Notes: generated from the sequence alone by a model not told the origin. A DNA stretch of 64,000 nt from Xanthomonas sp. GPE 39 (GCF_000963005.1 NZ_JZHZ01000007.1:972025-1036024), one strand, 5' to 3'. Counted from the first letter of the stretch, positions 49,851 to 59,869 are shown. Translations and numbers: made by a program.

Positions 49851-50903
49851 ATGTCATCGATTTTCGGCCATCTTCCCGACGGCACCGCCATTCATCGCCT
49901 GGTCCTGGACAGTGGGCAAGGCCTGCGTGCCGAACTGCTGACCTACGGCGGTCTGCTGCGCAGCTTGCGCCTGGACACCGCACGCGGCCCCGTCGAACTG
50001 GTGCTGGGGCTGCCGACCTTGCAGGCGTATCTGCACGATCCAGCGTATCTGGGCGTGCTGGTGGGGCGTTTCGGCAATCGCATTGCCGGTTCGGCGTTCA
50101 CGCTCGATGGCCAGCGTTACACGCTTGCTGCCAACGAGGGGGCGAACCATTTGCACGGCGGCGCACTGGGTTTCGGGCGACGGGTGTGGACGGTCGTGGC
50201 GCAGTCCACGAGCGAACTACAACTGCGTTACGACTCGCCAGCCGGGGAGGAAGGTTATCCCGGGACGGTGCGGGTGGAAGCGGGGGTGCGTGTGCACGAG
50301 CATTGTCTGGAGTTGGAGTTCGTTGCGCAGACCGATGCGCCCACGCCGCTCAACCTCACCCATCATCCGTATTTCAACCTGGCTGGCGATCCCGCCGTGG
50401 CCGCAGCGGCGCAGTGGCTGCGCGTACCTACCGAGGGCTACTTGCCTGTGTGCGATGCGGGCATGCTGCCGCGTGGCGAGATCGCTGGCGTTGCCGGCAC
50501 GCCGTTCGATTTCCGCACGGCGCATGCCATTGCCGACAAGGAGATCGCCGCCGATCCGCAACTGCGTCTGAGCGGCGGTTACGACCATTGCCTGGTGCTG
50601 GCGCAGGCGCGCGACTACACCGCACTGCTGTACTCGCCGCACAGTGGCGTGGCGATGCGTCTGGACAGTCCGATGCCGGCGCTGCAACTGTACGAAGGAC
50701 AGGGGCTGGACCAGCAGCATCCTCACCTGGGACGCGGTATTTGTCTGGAACCACAGGGCTATCCGGATGCACCGAACCAGCCTGGGTTCCCCGACACGAT
50801 TCTGCGCCCTGGGCAGACCTATCGGCATCGCATCCGATATCACTTTGCCGAGGTCGGTGCTGGTGCCGACTGGGCGGCGGTGGAGGCGGCACTGGTCGAG
50901 TGA
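49851..50903 (+). CDS. galM: Aldose 1-epimerase (mutarotase)
   Basis: A 350-residue mutarotase that interconverts alpha and beta anomers of aldoses. It has the family motifs VGRFGNRI, GANHLHGG, catalytic acid in NLTHHPYFNL (H171/H172 region) and catalytic base E300 in CLEPQGYPDAPN. TGGAG precedes the ATG at 49851. The location beside the arabinofuranosidase suggests that it supplies the anomer used by the SDR dehydrogenase, or acts on sugars arriving through the furanose importer. Confidence 0.94.
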   Translation: MSSIFGHLPDGTAIHRLVLDSGQGLRAELLTYGGLLRSLRLDTARGPVELVLGLPTLQAYLHDPAYLGVLVGRFGNRIAGSAFTLDGQRYTLAANEGANHLHGGALGFGRRVWTVVAQSTSELQLRYDSPAGEEGYPGTVRVEAGVRVHEHCLELEFVAQTDAPTPLNLTHHPYFNLAGDPAVAAAAQWLRVPTEGYLPVCDAGMLPRGEIAGVAGTPFDFRTAHAIADKEIAADPQLRLSGGYDHCLVLAQARDYTALLYSPHSGVAMRLDSPMPALQLYEGQGLDQQHPHLGRGICLEPQGYPDAPNQPGFPDTILRPGQTYRHRIRYHFAEVGAGADWAAVEAALVE

Positions 50904-51065
50904 GGCCGCGCGTCCGCGCGGTGAGCAGCCATTGCGACGACGATCTAGTGCGGTTGCCGTCGCAGTGCATGCCGTCCCTGCTGATTTGCACGGTGTCGGT
51001 GTCGCGGCTTGCGCGCGCGCACCAACACGCCTGCATTGCCGCGCTTGTTCGGCGGCGCGCAACGC

Positions 51066-51860
51066 TTACTGCACGTGGCCCAGCAGCACTTCGATCACGA
51101 ACTTGCTGCCGAAGAACGACAGCAGCAGCAATAGCATCGCCACCAAGGTCCAATGCACCGCCTTGACTCCGCGCCAGCCGTAGCGCCAGCGACCGAACAG
51201 CAGTGCGCCGAACACGATCCACGACAACACGCTGAGCACGGTCTTTTGCACGAGCCGTTGCGCCAGGAAATCCTGCACGAACAGCACCCCGGTCAACAGG
51301 GTCAGGCTGAGCAGGATGAAGCCGACCACGATCGTGCGGAACAACAGGGTTTCCAGTGCGGTCAGCGGCGGCAGCGCGCGCAACCAAGGATGGAAGTCGC
51401 GACGCCGCAGCGCGCGTTCCTGCAGCCACAGCATCGCCGCCAGCAGTGCGGCGATGCCCAGCGTGGCGTAGGCCAGCAACGCCAGCCAGGCGTGCAGTTG
51501 CAGTCGCCAATCCAGCAGTGGCGCTGGCGCGTGCCCATAGCCGTGGTAGGCCAGTAACAAGGATGCCGATAGAGGAAAGACCACCACGCCGAGCGCCGCC
51601 ATGCGCCCACTGGCGCCGACCAGTGTGGTCATCAACGCCATGCCCAGGCTCACCAGTGACAGTGCGGCGAAGAAGTGCATGTCCGGGCCACCGGCGGTAT
51701 GCAGTGCTACCTGCACGTGGTACGCGGCATGCAGAACCACCGCCGGCAATGCCGGCCACAGCCATGCGCGGCTGCGCTCCACCCGGTCGCGCACGACTGT
51801 AGCGACGAGCAGGCCGGTCGCGGTCAGGTAGGAGAGTGTGGCAACGAAGAGGAGAAGCAT
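51066..51860 (-). CDS. ypjD: Inner-membrane CcsA/YpjD-like cytochrome c assembly family protein
   Basis: A 264-residue protein with eight hydrophobic segments of the CcmC/CcsA/YpjD family. Conserved histidines appear in VVLHAAYHVQVAL, HAWLALLAYATLGIAAL and VKAVHWTL. The tryptophan-rich WWD heme-handling motif of true CcsA is not present. The function of YpjD proteins is not settled. The arrangement ypjD divergent from ffh is conserved in Gammaproteobacteria, which supports the name. The 162 bases beyond its stop hold nothing recognisable. Confidence 0.85.
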   Translation of the reverse strand: MLLLFVATLSYLTATGLLVATVVRDRVERSRAWLWPALPAVVLHAAYHVQVALHTAGGPDMHFFAALSLVSLGMALMTTLVGASGRMAALGVVVFPLSASLLLAYHGYGHAPAPLLDWRLQLHAWLALLAYATLGIAALLAAMLWLQERALRRRDFHPWLRALPPLTALETLLFRTIVVGFILLSLTLLTGVLFVQDFLAQRLVQKTVLSVLSWIVFGALLFGRWRYGWRGVKAVHWTLVAMLLLLLSFFGSKFVIEVLLGHVQ

Positions 51861-51938
51861 CGCCTCAGTTTCGCATATCGCGCCGCCCCTGGTGATAGCG
51901 GTGGCCGCCGCGCCACGGGAGTCGCCGGTGCACAGGGC

Positions 51939-51944
51939 TATAAT
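51939..51944 (+). promoter_or_regulatory. -10 element of the ffh promoter
   Basis: A perfect TATAAT lies 33 bases before the ffh ATG, within GGGCTATAATCGG. No good -35 is seen at the proper distance, so a short leader with a -35-independent promoter is possible. Confidence 0.55.
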
Positions 51945-51976
51945 CGGCAGCCGTTTCCCGTTCGCGACCCGCCCGC

Positions 51977-53350
51977 ATGTTCGAATCTCTTACCCAGCGT
52001 CTCTCCGGCACCATGCAGCGCCTGCGCGGGCGTGGCCGCCTGACCGAGGAGAACATCCGCGAAGCCACGCGCGAAGTGCGCATTGCCCTGCTCGAGGCCG
52101 ACGTTGCGCTGCCGGTGGTGCAGGCGCTGATCGAGCGCATCAAGGTGCGCGCGGTCGGTCAGGAAGTGCTCAAGAGCCTGACTCCGGGCCAGGCGCTGAT
52201 CAAAGTGGTGCGTGACGAGTTGACCGCGGTGATGGGGTCGGCCGCCAGCGACCTCAACCTCAACGTGCCGGCACCAGCCATCGTGTTGATGGCGGGCTTG
52301 CAGGGTGCGGGTAAGACCACCACGGTCGGCAAGCTGGCCAAGCATTTGAAGGAAAAGCGCAAGAAGAAAGTGATGGTGGTCAGCGCCGACGTGTATCGGC
52401 CTGCCGCGATCGAACAGCTCAAGACCCTGGCCGAGCAGGTCGGCGTGTTGTTCTTCCCGTCCGAATCCTCGCAGCAGCCGGTGGATATCGTGCGTGCCGC
52501 CATCGCCGATGCGCGCAAGTCCTTCGTTGACGTGCTGCTGGTCGATACCGCCGGCCGTCTGGCGATTGACGAAGCCATGATGGCCGAAATCAAGGCGCTG
52601 CATGCCGCGATCACCCCGGCCGAAACCCTGTTCGTGGTGGATGCCATGACCGGCCAGGACGCAGCCAACACCGCCAAGGCATTCAGCGAAGCGTTGCCGC
52701 TCACGGGTGTGGTGTTGACCAAAACCGATGGCGATGCGCGCGGCGGTGCCGCACTGAGCGTGCGTTACATCACCGGCAGGCCGATCAAGTTCATCGGCGT
52801 CGGCGAAAAACCCGATGGGCTGGATGTGTTCCATCCCGACCGTCTGGCCAGCCGCATCCTGGACATGGGCGACGTGCTGTCGCTGGTCGAGCAGGTCGAG
52901 CAGCAGGTCGACAAGGACAAGGCACAGAAGCTGGCGGAGAAAGTCGCCAAGGGCAAGAAGTTCGACCTCAACGACATGCGCGACCAGCTTGAGCAGATGC
53001 AGAACATGGGCGGTTTGTCGGGGCTGATGGACAAGTTGCCGGGCATGGGGCAGATCCCCGAGCATCTCAAGCAGCAAGTGGCCGGTAACAAGGAAGTGCC
53101 GCGCATGATCGCCATCATCGGCTCGATGACCAAGAAGGAGCGGCGTAATCCGACCTTGCTCAACGGTTCGCGCCGCGCGCGTATCGCTCGTGGTTCCGGT
53201 ACCCAGCCGGCCGACGTCAACAAGTTGATGAAGCAGTTCCAGCAGATGGAAAAGATGATGGGCAAGCTCGCTGGCGGCGGCATGAAGGGGCTGATGCGTG
53301 GGATGAAGGGCATGATGGGCGGTATGGGGGGCGGCATGCCGTTCCGCTGA
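51977..53350 (+). CDS. ffh: Signal recognition particle protein Ffh
   Basis: The protein part of SRP, which binds signal sequences and 4.5S RNA and docks with FtsY. The 457-residue protein has an N domain, a G domain with GLQGAGKTTTVGKLA (about residue 106), DTAGRLAID and TKTDGDARGGA, and a methionine-rich M domain from about 300 with NPTLLNGSRRARIARGSG for RNA binding. The C-terminal tail is Gly/Met-rich (GMMGGMGGGMPFR). 4.5S RNA is not in this window. Confidence 0.97.
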   Translation: MFESLTQRLSGTMQRLRGRGRLTEENIREATREVRIALLEADVALPVVQALIERIKVRAVGQEVLKSLTPGQALIKVVRDELTAVMGSAASDLNLNVPAPAIVLMAGLQGAGKTTTVGKLAKHLKEKRKKKVMVVSADVYRPAAIEQLKTLAEQVGVLFFPSESSQQPVDIVRAAIADARKSFVDVLLVDTAGRLAIDEAMMAEIKALHAAITPAETLFVVDAMTGQDAANTAKAFSEALPLTGVVLTKTDGDARGGAALSVRYITGRPIKFIGVGEKPDGLDVFHPDRLASRILDMGDVLSLVEQVEQQVDKDKAQKLAEKVAKGKKFDLNDMRDQLEQMQNMGGLSGLMDKLPGMGQIPEHLKQQVAGNKEVPRMIAIIGSMTKKERRNPTLLNGSRRARIARGSGTQPADVNKLMKQFQQMEKMMGKLAGGGMKGLMRGMKGMMGGMGGGMPFR

Positions 53351-53514
53351 GTGCCGATTACGGCACGGCCCGTGTGTCCTTGTCGGTGCTTGCTGCCTGT
53401 GCGTGATCTTGCCGCTGTAGTCGAGGTGAGGCGGGGCGATGCGGTTGTGATTGCGCGATGGGTGCGCTCTGCCGCCGTTACCATGCGCGTTGTGTTGGTC
53501 GCTGGAGGCGCATG

Positions 53515-54579
53515 ATGAGGGACTTGTCGCGGGTCGATGCCTTTCGGCAGCGGTTCGGGTTGGGTCTGCCGGTGCTGCTCAGCCCGATGGCAGGCGCCTG
53601 TCCGGTCCCACTATCGGCAGCAGTCGCTGCGGCCGGTGGTATGGGCGCAATGGGCGCGGTGTTGTCCTCGCCGCAGGACATCCTCGCGTGGATGCGGGCT
53701 TTTCGTGCTGTCGGTGGCGGAGCGGTCCAGATCAATCTCTGGGTGCCCGATCCGCCGCCGTTGCGCGATGCGACCGCCGAGGCCGAGATGTGTGCTTTTC
53801 TGAGCGCCTGGGGGGTGTCGGTGGAGCCTGGCGCTGGCGACGCGGCGCCAATTGACTTCGCTGCGCAATGCGCCGCCGTGTTGGAGGCGCGCCCGCTGGT
53901 GGCCTCCTCGATCATGGGACTCTTCCCGCCCGATTTTGTCGCGCAATTGAAGCAGGCCGGCATCGCCTGGTTTGCCTGTGCCACCACGTTGGAGGAAGCG
54001 CTGGCTGCGCAGGAGGCGGGTGCCGATGCGGTGGTCGCGCAGGGGGCGGAGGCTGGTGGCCATCGCGGTGCGTTTGATGCGGCCAGCGCCGAGCGGCAAT
54101 TGACAGGATTGTTCGCGCTGTTGCCACGTCTGGTCGATTGCCTGCAGGTGCCGGTGATCGCCGCTGGCGGCATCGGTGACGGTCGCGGCATCGCCGCCGC
54201 ATTGGCTCTGGGGGCCAGTGCGGTGCAGATCGGCACGGCCTTGTTACGCACGCCAGAAGCGGCATTGGCCCCGGCCTGGGCCAATGCCTTGGCTCAGGCC
54301 GAACCCGAACATGGAGTGCTGACGCGCGCCTTCTCTGGCCGCCTGGGTCGCGCGCTGAGCAATGAGTATGTCCGCGCCGCCGCTGCACCTGGGGCGCCAG
54401 AGCCACGGCCATACCCTGTGCAGCGCGGTTTGACCGCGCCGATGCGTCAAGCCGCGCAGCAGGCCGATTATCTGCCGACGATGCAGGCATGGGCTGGACA
54501 ATCGGCATGGATGGCCCAGGCGCAGCCAGCGGCGGACCTGGTGGCGCAGTGGTGGGCGCAAGCGCAGGCCTTGCGATGA
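53515..54579 (+). CDS. Nitronate monooxygenase family FMN enzyme
   Basis: A 354-residue TIM-barrel flavoprotein of the 2-nitropropane dioxygenase/nitronate monooxygenase family, which detoxifies propionate 3-nitronate. Motifs: [22 protein letters not shown], the [17 protein letters not shown] segment with the catalytic histidine, [13 protein letters not shown] and [16 protein letters not shown] for FMN phosphate. GGAGG lies six bases before the ATG at 53515; an ATG at 53512 is immediately adjacent. The stop overlaps the aminotransferase gene (ATGA). Enoyl reductase FabK shares the fold but usually has a different context. Confidence 0.87.
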   Translation: MRDLSRVDAFRQRFGLGLPVLLSPMAGACPVPLSAAVAAAGGMGAMGAVLSSPQDILAWMRAFRAVGGGAVQINLWVPDPPPLRDATAEAEMCAFLSAWGVSVEPGAGDAAPIDFAAQCAAVLEARPLVASSIMGLFPPDFVAQLKQAGIAWFACATTLEEALAAQEAGADAVVAQGAEAGGHRGAFDAASAERQLTGLFALLPRLVDCLQVPVIAAGGIGDGRGIAAALALGASAVQIGTALLRTPEAALAPAWANALAQAEPEHGVLTRAFSGRLGRALSNEYVRAAAAPGAPEPRPYPVQRGLTAPMRQAAQQADYLPTMQAWAGQSAWMAQAQPAADLVAQWWAQAQALR

Positions 54580-55376
54580 GCGCGCGAATCTTTCATGCCG
54601 GGCGGCTTGCGGATGCGGACGTGTTGGCAGCGGCGGCGCTGGTCAACTATGGTCACTTCACGACGCTGCAGGTGCGCGACGGTGCAGTGCGCGGTCTGGA
54701 TCTGCATCTGCGGCGGTTAGATGATGCCAGTCGATTGCTATTGGGCAGTGCGTTGCCGGCCGAGCGCGTGCGTGACGAACTGCGCGCGGCGCTGATCGAG
54801 TTCGGGCATGCCGATGCCTCGTTGCGCGCCACCGTGTTCTCGCCGAGTTTTACCTTGCGTCGTGCCGATGCGGTGTGCGCGCCGGAGTTGCTGGTTTCGC
54901 TGGATGTGCCAGCGGTGGCGGACCTCGCGCCATTGCGCCTGCGCAGCAGCGTGTTCGCGCGCGAATTGCCGCAGGTCAAGCATGTCGGCACCTTCGCTGC
55001 CTTTCACCAGCGCCGTCTGGCGATGCAGGCCGGATGTGACGATGCGTTGTTCATCGATGCGAATGGAGCAGTGGCCGAGGGCACGACCTGGAACCTGGGC
55101 GCGTGGGATGGACACTCTGTGCATTGGCCGCAGGCACCTGCTTTGCGTGGCACCCAGGAGCGTTTGTTGCAGGCCGGCTTGGATGCGTTGGGCGTGGCGC
55201 AGCAGGTGCGGCCGTTGCAATTGCACGAATTGGATGCGGGCATGGCCGCATTTGTCTGTAATGCCCGTGGTCAGCAGGCCATCGCCACGGTGGATGGCCG
55301 CGCGTTGCGGCCTGCCGGGGAAGTGCTGGAACTGCTGGAGGCCGCATTGCGCACCCAGCCATGGCAGACGATCTGA
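54576..55376 (+). CDS. Class IV (branched-chain/ADC lyase-like) PLP enzyme
   Basis: A 266-residue class IV PLP-fold protein, of the group with BCAT, D-amino acid transaminase and aminodeoxychorismate lyase PabC. The PLP lysine is K135 in [10 protein letters not shown], and [25 protein letters not shown] is the conserved strand-turn region. The size suits PabC. The gene overlaps the nitronate monooxygenase gene by four bases, and no pabA or pabB lies near, so PabC is only one possibility. Confidence 0.78.
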   Translation: MSARIFHAGRLADADVLAAAALVNYGHFTTLQVRDGAVRGLDLHLRRLDDASRLLLGSALPAERVRDELRAALIEFGHADASLRATVFSPSFTLRRADAVCAPELLVSLDVPAVADLAPLRLRSSVFARELPQVKHVGTFAAFHQRRLAMQAGCDDALFIDANGAVAEGTTWNLGAWDGHSVHWPQAPALRGTQERLLQAGLDALGVAQQVRPLQLHELDAGMAAFVCNARGQQAIATVDGRALRPAGEVLELLEAALRTQPWQTI

Positions 55377-55390
55377 ACGGTTGCGGCGAC

Positions 55391-55419
55391 TTGGCACAGG
55401 GCGCCGGGGTAGCTATCAT
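55391..55419 (+). promoter_or_regulatory. Sigma-70 promoter of the rpsP operon
   Basis: TTGGCA (55391-55396) and TATCAT (55414-55419) are 17 bases apart, 51 bases before rpsP. Confidence 0.75.
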
Positions 55420-55469
55420 TGGCAGTTCACCGCGCCATCCTGGCGACTGGGCAATACCGGAATTCAACC

Positions 55470-55730
55470 ATGGTCAAGATCCGCCTTACCCGTGGCGGCG
55501 CCAAGAAGCGCCCCTTCTACCACATCATCGTCACCGACGTGCGCAGCGCGCGCGACGGCCGTAACATCGAACGCCTGGGCTACTACAACCCGGTTGCGCA
55601 GGGTGCCGAGCCGCGCGTGGTGCTGGATCTGGCACGGGTCGACCATTGGGTGTCCAATGGCGCGCAACTGACCGACAAGGTGCGCAACCTGTACAAGGAC
55701 GCCAGCAAGGCCCAGGCCACCGCGGCCTGA
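55470..55730 (+). CDS. rpsP: 30S ribosomal protein bS16
   Basis: Small-subunit protein S16, 86 residues, beginning [17 protein letters not shown] and containing [27 protein letters not shown]. It is first in the conserved operon rpsP-rimM-trmD-rplS. A stable hairpin comes directly after the stop and could make S16 more abundant than the two enzymes downstream. Confidence 0.98.
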   Translation: MVKIRLTRGGAKKRPFYHIIVTDVRSARDGRNIERLGYYNPVAQGAEPRVVLDLARVDHWVSNGAQLTDKVRNLYKDASKAQATAA

Positions 55731-55736
55731 TCCTGC

Positions 55737-55770
55737 GGGCCGCGCCATCTGCGCGCGGCCCTTGCGTTTG
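55737..55770 (+). terminator. Intra-operon hairpin (attenuator) between rpsP and rimM
   Basis: GGGCCGCGC and GCGCGGCCC form a 9-bp stem, followed by TTGCGTTTG, nearly the same tail as the rplS terminator. It lies seven bases after the rpsP stop and just before rimM, suggesting partial termination. Confidence 0.6.
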
Positions 55771-55775
55771 CTCCG

Positions 55776-56288
55776 ATGAAAGACAGCCAGCGCCTTATTC
55801 TGCTTGGTCGGTTTCTTGGCGCTTTCGGCATTCGTGGCGAGGCCAAGCTCGAGTCGTGGACCGAGCCGCGCCTGGCCATTTTTCGTTATCAGCCTTGGAT
55901 CGTGCGCAAACCCGACGGCAGCGAGGACACTCTGACCGGCGTGCGTGGTCGCGCTTCCGGTAAGTCCCTGATCGCCAGCCTGCCCGAGGTGAACGATCGC
56001 GATGCGGTCGAAGCTTTGCGTGGCACCGAGATCTATGTAGCGCGTAGTAGCTTGCCGCCGCCGCGTGCGGATGAATATTACTGGGTGGATCTGGAGGGCC
56101 TGGACGTGCGCACCATCGACGGTGTGGCGTTGGGGCAGGTGTCGCACCTGTTCTCCACCGGCGCCAACGATGTGCTGGTGGTGCGCGGCGAGCGCGAGCG
56201 GCTGGTGCCGTTCGTACAGCCGGATTACATCAAGTCGGTGGATTTCCAGGCCAATTTGATCGTGGTCGATTGGGATCCCGAGTTCTGA
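55776..56288 (+). CDS. rimM: Ribosome maturation factor RimM
   Basis: RimM binds S19 and assists maturation of the 30S head. The 170-residue protein has an N-terminal beta-barrel ([47 protein letters not shown]) and a C-terminal PRC barrel ([23 protein letters not shown]). No strong ribosome site is visible, so the start may depend on the hairpin and upstream translation. trmD follows after 75 bases. Confidence 0.96.
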   Translation: MKDSQRLILLGRFLGAFGIRGEAKLESWTEPRLAIFRYQPWIVRKPDGSEDTLTGVRGRASGKSLIASLPEVNDRDAVEALRGTEIYVARSSLPPPRADEYYWVDLEGLDVRTIDGVALGQVSHLFSTGANDVLVVRGERERLVPFVQPDYIKSVDFQANLIVVDWDPEF

Positions 56289-56363
56289 GTCCGGCAGGGG
56301 CTTGCACGGACGCGGCACTTGCCTAGGCTCTGCCAGTTCCGAATTCCGAGTCCCGAGTTCACC

Positions 56364-57146
56364 ATGCGCATCGACGTCATCAGCCTGTTCCCCGAGTTCG
56401 TCGCCCAGTGTGCGGCGTTCGGCGTGGTTGGCCGTGCCCAGGAGCGTGCGCTGTTGGATCTGCATGGCTGGAATCCACGCGACTACGCCAGCGGCGGCTA
56501 CCGCAAGGTGGACGACCGTCCCTTCGGCGGCGGTCCCGGCATGGTGATGATGATCGAGCCGCTGCGGGCCTGCTTGCAGGCGGTCCGCGCAGTCGATGCA
56601 CAACCAGCGCCGCTGATCTACCTCACTCCGCAGGGGCGGCCGCTGACCCAGGCCAAGGTGCGCGAGCTGGCCGCGCTGCCGCGCTTGCTGCTGCTGTGCG
56701 GACGCTACGAGGGAGTGGATGAGCGGTTCGTCGCCGCTGCGGTGGACGAGGAAATCTCGATCGGCGATTACGTGTTGTCCGGCGGCGAGTTGGCGGCGGC
56801 GGTGCTGGTGGATGCGGTGACCCGCTTGCAGGAGGGTGCGCTGAACGATGCCGAATCCGCCGCCCAGGACAGTTTCGAAGGGTCCGATGGCCTGCTCGAC
56901 TGTCCGCACTACACCCACCCGCGCACGCACGCACTGGGCGAGGTGCCGGCCGTGCTGCGCTCCGGCAACCATGCCGAGATTGCGCGTTGGCGGCGCATGC
57001 AGGCGCTGGGGCGGACCTGGCAGCGGCGTCCGGAATTGCTGGACGAGGCCATGTTGAGCGCGGCCGACCGGCGTTTGCTGCAGGAATTTCGCCAGAGCCT
57101 GGACGTTCCGCCGCCAATCGCGCCAGAGAATCCCTCCAAGCCCTAG
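56364..57146 (+). CDS. trmD: tRNA (guanine-N1)-methyltransferase
   Basis: TrmD makes m1G37 in tRNAs, preventing frameshifting. The 260-residue SPOUT enzyme has [12 protein letters not shown], the [11 protein letters not shown] loop, [14 protein letters not shown] of the knotted SAM site, and [15 protein letters not shown]. The ATG at 56364 is standard. It is third in the rpsP operon. Confidence 0.97.
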   Translation: MRIDVISLFPEFVAQCAAFGVVGRAQERALLDLHGWNPRDYASGGYRKVDDRPFGGGPGMVMMIEPLRACLQAVRAVDAQPAPLIYLTPQGRPLTQAKVRELAALPRLLLLCGRYEGVDERFVAAAVDEEISIGDYVLSGGELAAAVLVDAVTRLQEGALNDAESAAQDSFEGSDGLLDCPHYTHPRTHALGEVPAVLRSGNHAEIARWRRMQALGRTWQRRPELLDEAMLSAADRRLLQEFRQSLDVPPPIAPENPSKP

Positions 57147-57278
57147 CCATGGCCGTTGTGCTGGGTTAAAATGCCCGGCTTTCCGGCCAGTACGTTCCGT
57201 ATTGGACCCGATCCGATATCGCGCAATCGCCGTGCGGCGACTGCCGGACCACCTCACCAGACACAAGCGGTGCCCATC

Positions 57279-57695
57279 ATGAGCAAGCTCAACAAGACCA
57301 TCCTGGCCGACTTCGAAGCCGCCCAGATCCAGCGCAAGCTGCCGGAGTTCAACCAGGGCGACACCGTCGTCGTCAACGTCAAGGTGAAGGAAGGCAACCG
57401 CGAGCGCGTGCAGGCCTACGAAGGCGTCGTGATCGGCACCAAGAATGCTGGCCTGAACTCCTCCTTCACCGTGCGCAAGATTTCGCACGGCTACGGCGTC
57501 GAGCGCGTGTTCCAGACCCATAGCGCCACCATCGAGTCGGTTGAAGTGAAGCGTCGCGGTAAGGTCCGCGCCGGTAAGCTGTACTACCTGCGTGGTCTGG
57601 AAGGCAAGGCCGCCCGCATCAAGGAAGACTTGGCCGCCGCTGCGCAGGCCAAGGTCGCGCGTCAGGCCGCTGCGGCCGCCGCCAAGGCCGAGTAA
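57279..57695 (+). CDS. rplS: 50S ribosomal protein bL19
   Basis: Ribosomal protein L19 at the subunit interface. The 138-residue protein has [29 protein letters not shown] and [26 protein letters not shown]-like [16 protein letters not shown]. The C-terminus carries an Ala/Lys-rich extension ([20 protein letters not shown]) beyond the core of about 115. An internal TAAAAT (57167-57172) between trmD and rplS suggests an additional promoter. Confidence 0.97.
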   Translation: MSKLNKTILADFEAAQIQRKLPEFNQGDTVVVNVKVKEGNRERVQAYEGVVIGTKNAGLNSSFTVRKISHGYGVERVFQTHSATIESVEVKRRGKVRAGKLYYLRGLEGKAARIKEDLAAAAQAKVARQAAAAAAKAE

Positions 57696-57729
57696 CGTTC
57701 ACGGCGGCCTTCGTTGGTCGCCTGCTGTA

Positions 57730-57760
57730 ACGGCCGCCTTCGGGCGGCCGTTTGCGTTTG
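57730..57760 (+). terminator. Terminator of the rpsP-rplS operon
   Basis: ACGGCCGCC-TTCG-GGCGGCCGT is a 9-bp perfect stem with a stable tetraloop, followed by TTGCGTTTG. Confidence 0.85.
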
Positions 57761-57936
57761 TGCGGTTTCCGCTGCGGTGATGTGGCGCAGGGTGGGGCTT
57801 GGCAGTGATCGCGGCTTTTTTGCATCGAACACGAGTTTCGCCCAGCAGCGGTTGTGGTATCTGCATCGGTCACCAGGGTTGCGCTCAATCGCTGTAGCCG
57901 GCCGATTGCATGCCTGCGTTGTGTCACTCATTGCTC

Positions 57937-59397
57937 TCAGCGCGTCGGGTCCGGCGTGGTGGTGCCGACGACGACTGTCGCTGTCACCTGTGTTGCGACG
58001 TTGGTGGGGTGTGCTGCAGTGTCCAGACTCGGTTGCGCCAGCATCCGCGCCTTGCGCCAGTTGCCCCAGCGGTAATAGGCCAATGACAACAGCATCGCGC
58101 AGATGGAACTGATCGGGAAGCTCCACCACACCGCCTCCACACCAAGGTGTGGCTGCAGCAATTGTGCGAATGGCACACGGATGCCCCATAGCGCCAGCGC
58201 CAGGATCAGCAAAGGCGGGATCACCGCGCCGGTAGAACGAACCACGCCGGAAATCACGAAGGTCACACCGAAAAACAGGAACGACCACAGTGTGATGTGG
58301 TTGAGATGGCGGGCGATTTCCAGTGCCGCGCTGTGGGGTGGCAGGAACAGCGCGAGCGTCCAGCGGTCGAGTAGGATCAGCGGCGCGATCAGGGCGCCTG
58401 TCATCAGGAAATTGAACAGCAAGCCTTTGCGTGCGATTGCCGCGACCCGGTCCCAGCGCTGTGCGCCGACGTTCTGCGCGGCCATCGACGAGCAGGCGAC
58501 GCCGATCGCCATCGCCGGCATCTGCAGGTAGGACCACAACTGCAAGGCCGCGCCGTAAGCGGCCGAGGTGTCGGTGCCATAGGTGTTGACCAGCGAGATC
58601 AGCACGATCATCGCCAGCGAGATCAGCGTCATCTGCAGGCCCATCGGCAGCCCCTTGACGACCAGCGCGCGCAGGATCGGTAGATCCACCCGGAACAGAT
58701 GCAGGTCATGGCGACCAAGCCATAGTACGTGGCGCTTGTGGCGCAGGTATAGCAGCAGTCCAATGAGTGCGACGCCTTGTGCGATGAGCGTGGCCCAGGC
58801 CGCGCCTGCGATTCCCAGGCGCGGGAACGGTCCCAGCCCGAACAGCAGCAACGGATTCAAACCGATGTCCAGCGCCACCGACAGCATCAGGAAACGAAAC
58901 GGCGTGCGCGCATCGCCAGTGCCGCGCAGCGCGGCGGCAACAAATCCGAACGTGTACAGCAGTGGCATCGCGAGAAAGAACACTTGCAGATAGGCTTCGG
59001 CCAGCGGCAGCGACGCTGCTGAAGTCCCCATTGCCGCTAACAGGTGTCGCGCCAGCCACCAGCCGCTGGCGGCGATCAGTACCGAGATGCCGATGAAGAA
59101 GCTTGTGCTGGTGCCCATGATGCGACGCGCCTGGGCCATGTCGTTGCGGCCAATCGCCTGGCCGATCAGGATCGTGGCGGCGATGCCGATGCCGAACACC
59201 GAGCCGAGGACGAAAAAAATAATGCTGTTGGCGTTGGCCGCGGCGGTCAGTGCCGTCTCGCCGAGATAGTGGCCGACCCAGATCGCATTGATCGAGCTGT
59301 TGAGCGATTGCGCGATGTTGCCGGCCAGAATCGGTAGCGAAAACAGCAGCAACTGTCGGCCGATGGGGCCTTCGATAAGTGCGCTTGGCTTTTGCAT
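57937..59397 (-). CDS. MATE family multidrug efflux transporter
   Basis: A 486-residue inner-membrane transporter of the MATE family with 12 predicted helices in two homologous halves. The first half begins GRQLLLFSLPILAGNIAQSLNSSINAIWVGHYLG, the second at VVKGLPMGLQMTLISLAMIVLISLVNTYG; GTGDARTPFRF is a typical cytoplasmic loop. It probably exports cationic drugs or plant compounds by Na+ or H+ antiport. The C-terminal 35 residues are a polar Thr/Pro-rich tail. It converges with rplS and is presumably monocistronic. Confidence 0.92.
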   Translation of the reverse strand: MQKPSALIEGPIGRQLLLFSLPILAGNIAQSLNSSINAIWVGHYLGETALTAAANANSIIFFVLGSVFGIGIAATILIGQAIGRNDMAQARRIMGTSTSFFIGISVLIAASGWWLARHLLAAMGTSAASLPLAEAYLQVFFLAMPLLYTFGFVAAALRGTGDARTPFRFLMLSVALDIGLNPLLLFGLGPFPRLGIAGAAWATLIAQGVALIGLLLYLRHKRHVLWLGRHDLHLFRVDLPILRALVVKGLPMGLQMTLISLAMIVLISLVNTYGTDTSAAYGAALQLWSYLQMPAMAIGVACSSMAAQNVGAQRWDRVAAIARKGLLFNFLMTGALIAPLILLDRWTLALFLPPHSAALEIARHLNHITLWSFLFFGVTFVISGVVRSTGAVIPPLLILALALWGIRVPFAQLLQPHLGVEAVWWSFPISSICAMLLSLAYYRWGNWRKARMLAQPSLDTAAHPTNVATQVTATVVVGTTTPDPTR

Positions 59398-59578
59398 CGC
59401 GCATGCCTGCGAGAATGGTCAGTCTTGCAGACTAGCACTCGCTAGCCCACCTCGGACGATGACGGATGCGCTGCGTTCGCCAACGTCCTAGACTGTTTGC
59501 ATCGTTGCCTAGGCCCGTTATCCGGCATGCGGATGTGGGGCAAGGCGCGTGGTACCAAACAAAAAGCAGGAGTGTGCA

Positions 59579-59869
59579 ATGCGGCAGTTGCCTCGTCATG
59601 TGCAGTGGATGGGAGCAAGCGCGTTAGGGGTTGCGCTGCTATCAGGATTGAGCGGTTGCGCCGACAGGGCGGGTTGGAGCGATACCAGCATGCGGCCGGA
59701 TCGTCCGGAGTGCCTGGTCGGCGAGGTGCCCAGCGCGATTCCGGCCCGCGCTGATGGGCTGGTGGCGAATCAGCGTCAGCAGCGCTGCCATCCTGAGCAG
59801 GTGCAGCAAGTGAGCAGCGCGCGGTCGGGCGAACCGCCCATGCGGGCGGATTTCCGTGGACACGAATGA
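59579..59869 (+). CDS. Small lipoprotein of unknown function
   Basis: A 96-residue lipoprotein: basic N-terminus, hydrophobic core and lipobox LSGC (C27), then a polar mature part with two cysteines (PECLVGEV, QRCHPEQ) that could form a disulphide. No domain is recognised. GCAGGAG sits seven bases before the ATG at 59579, making translation likely. Its stop overlaps the hslR start (ATGA). Confidence 0.7.
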   Translation: MRQLPRHVQWMGASALGVALLSGLSGCADRAGWSDTSMRPDRPECLVGEVPSAIPARADGLVANQRQQRCHPEQVQQVSSARSGEPPMRADFRGHE

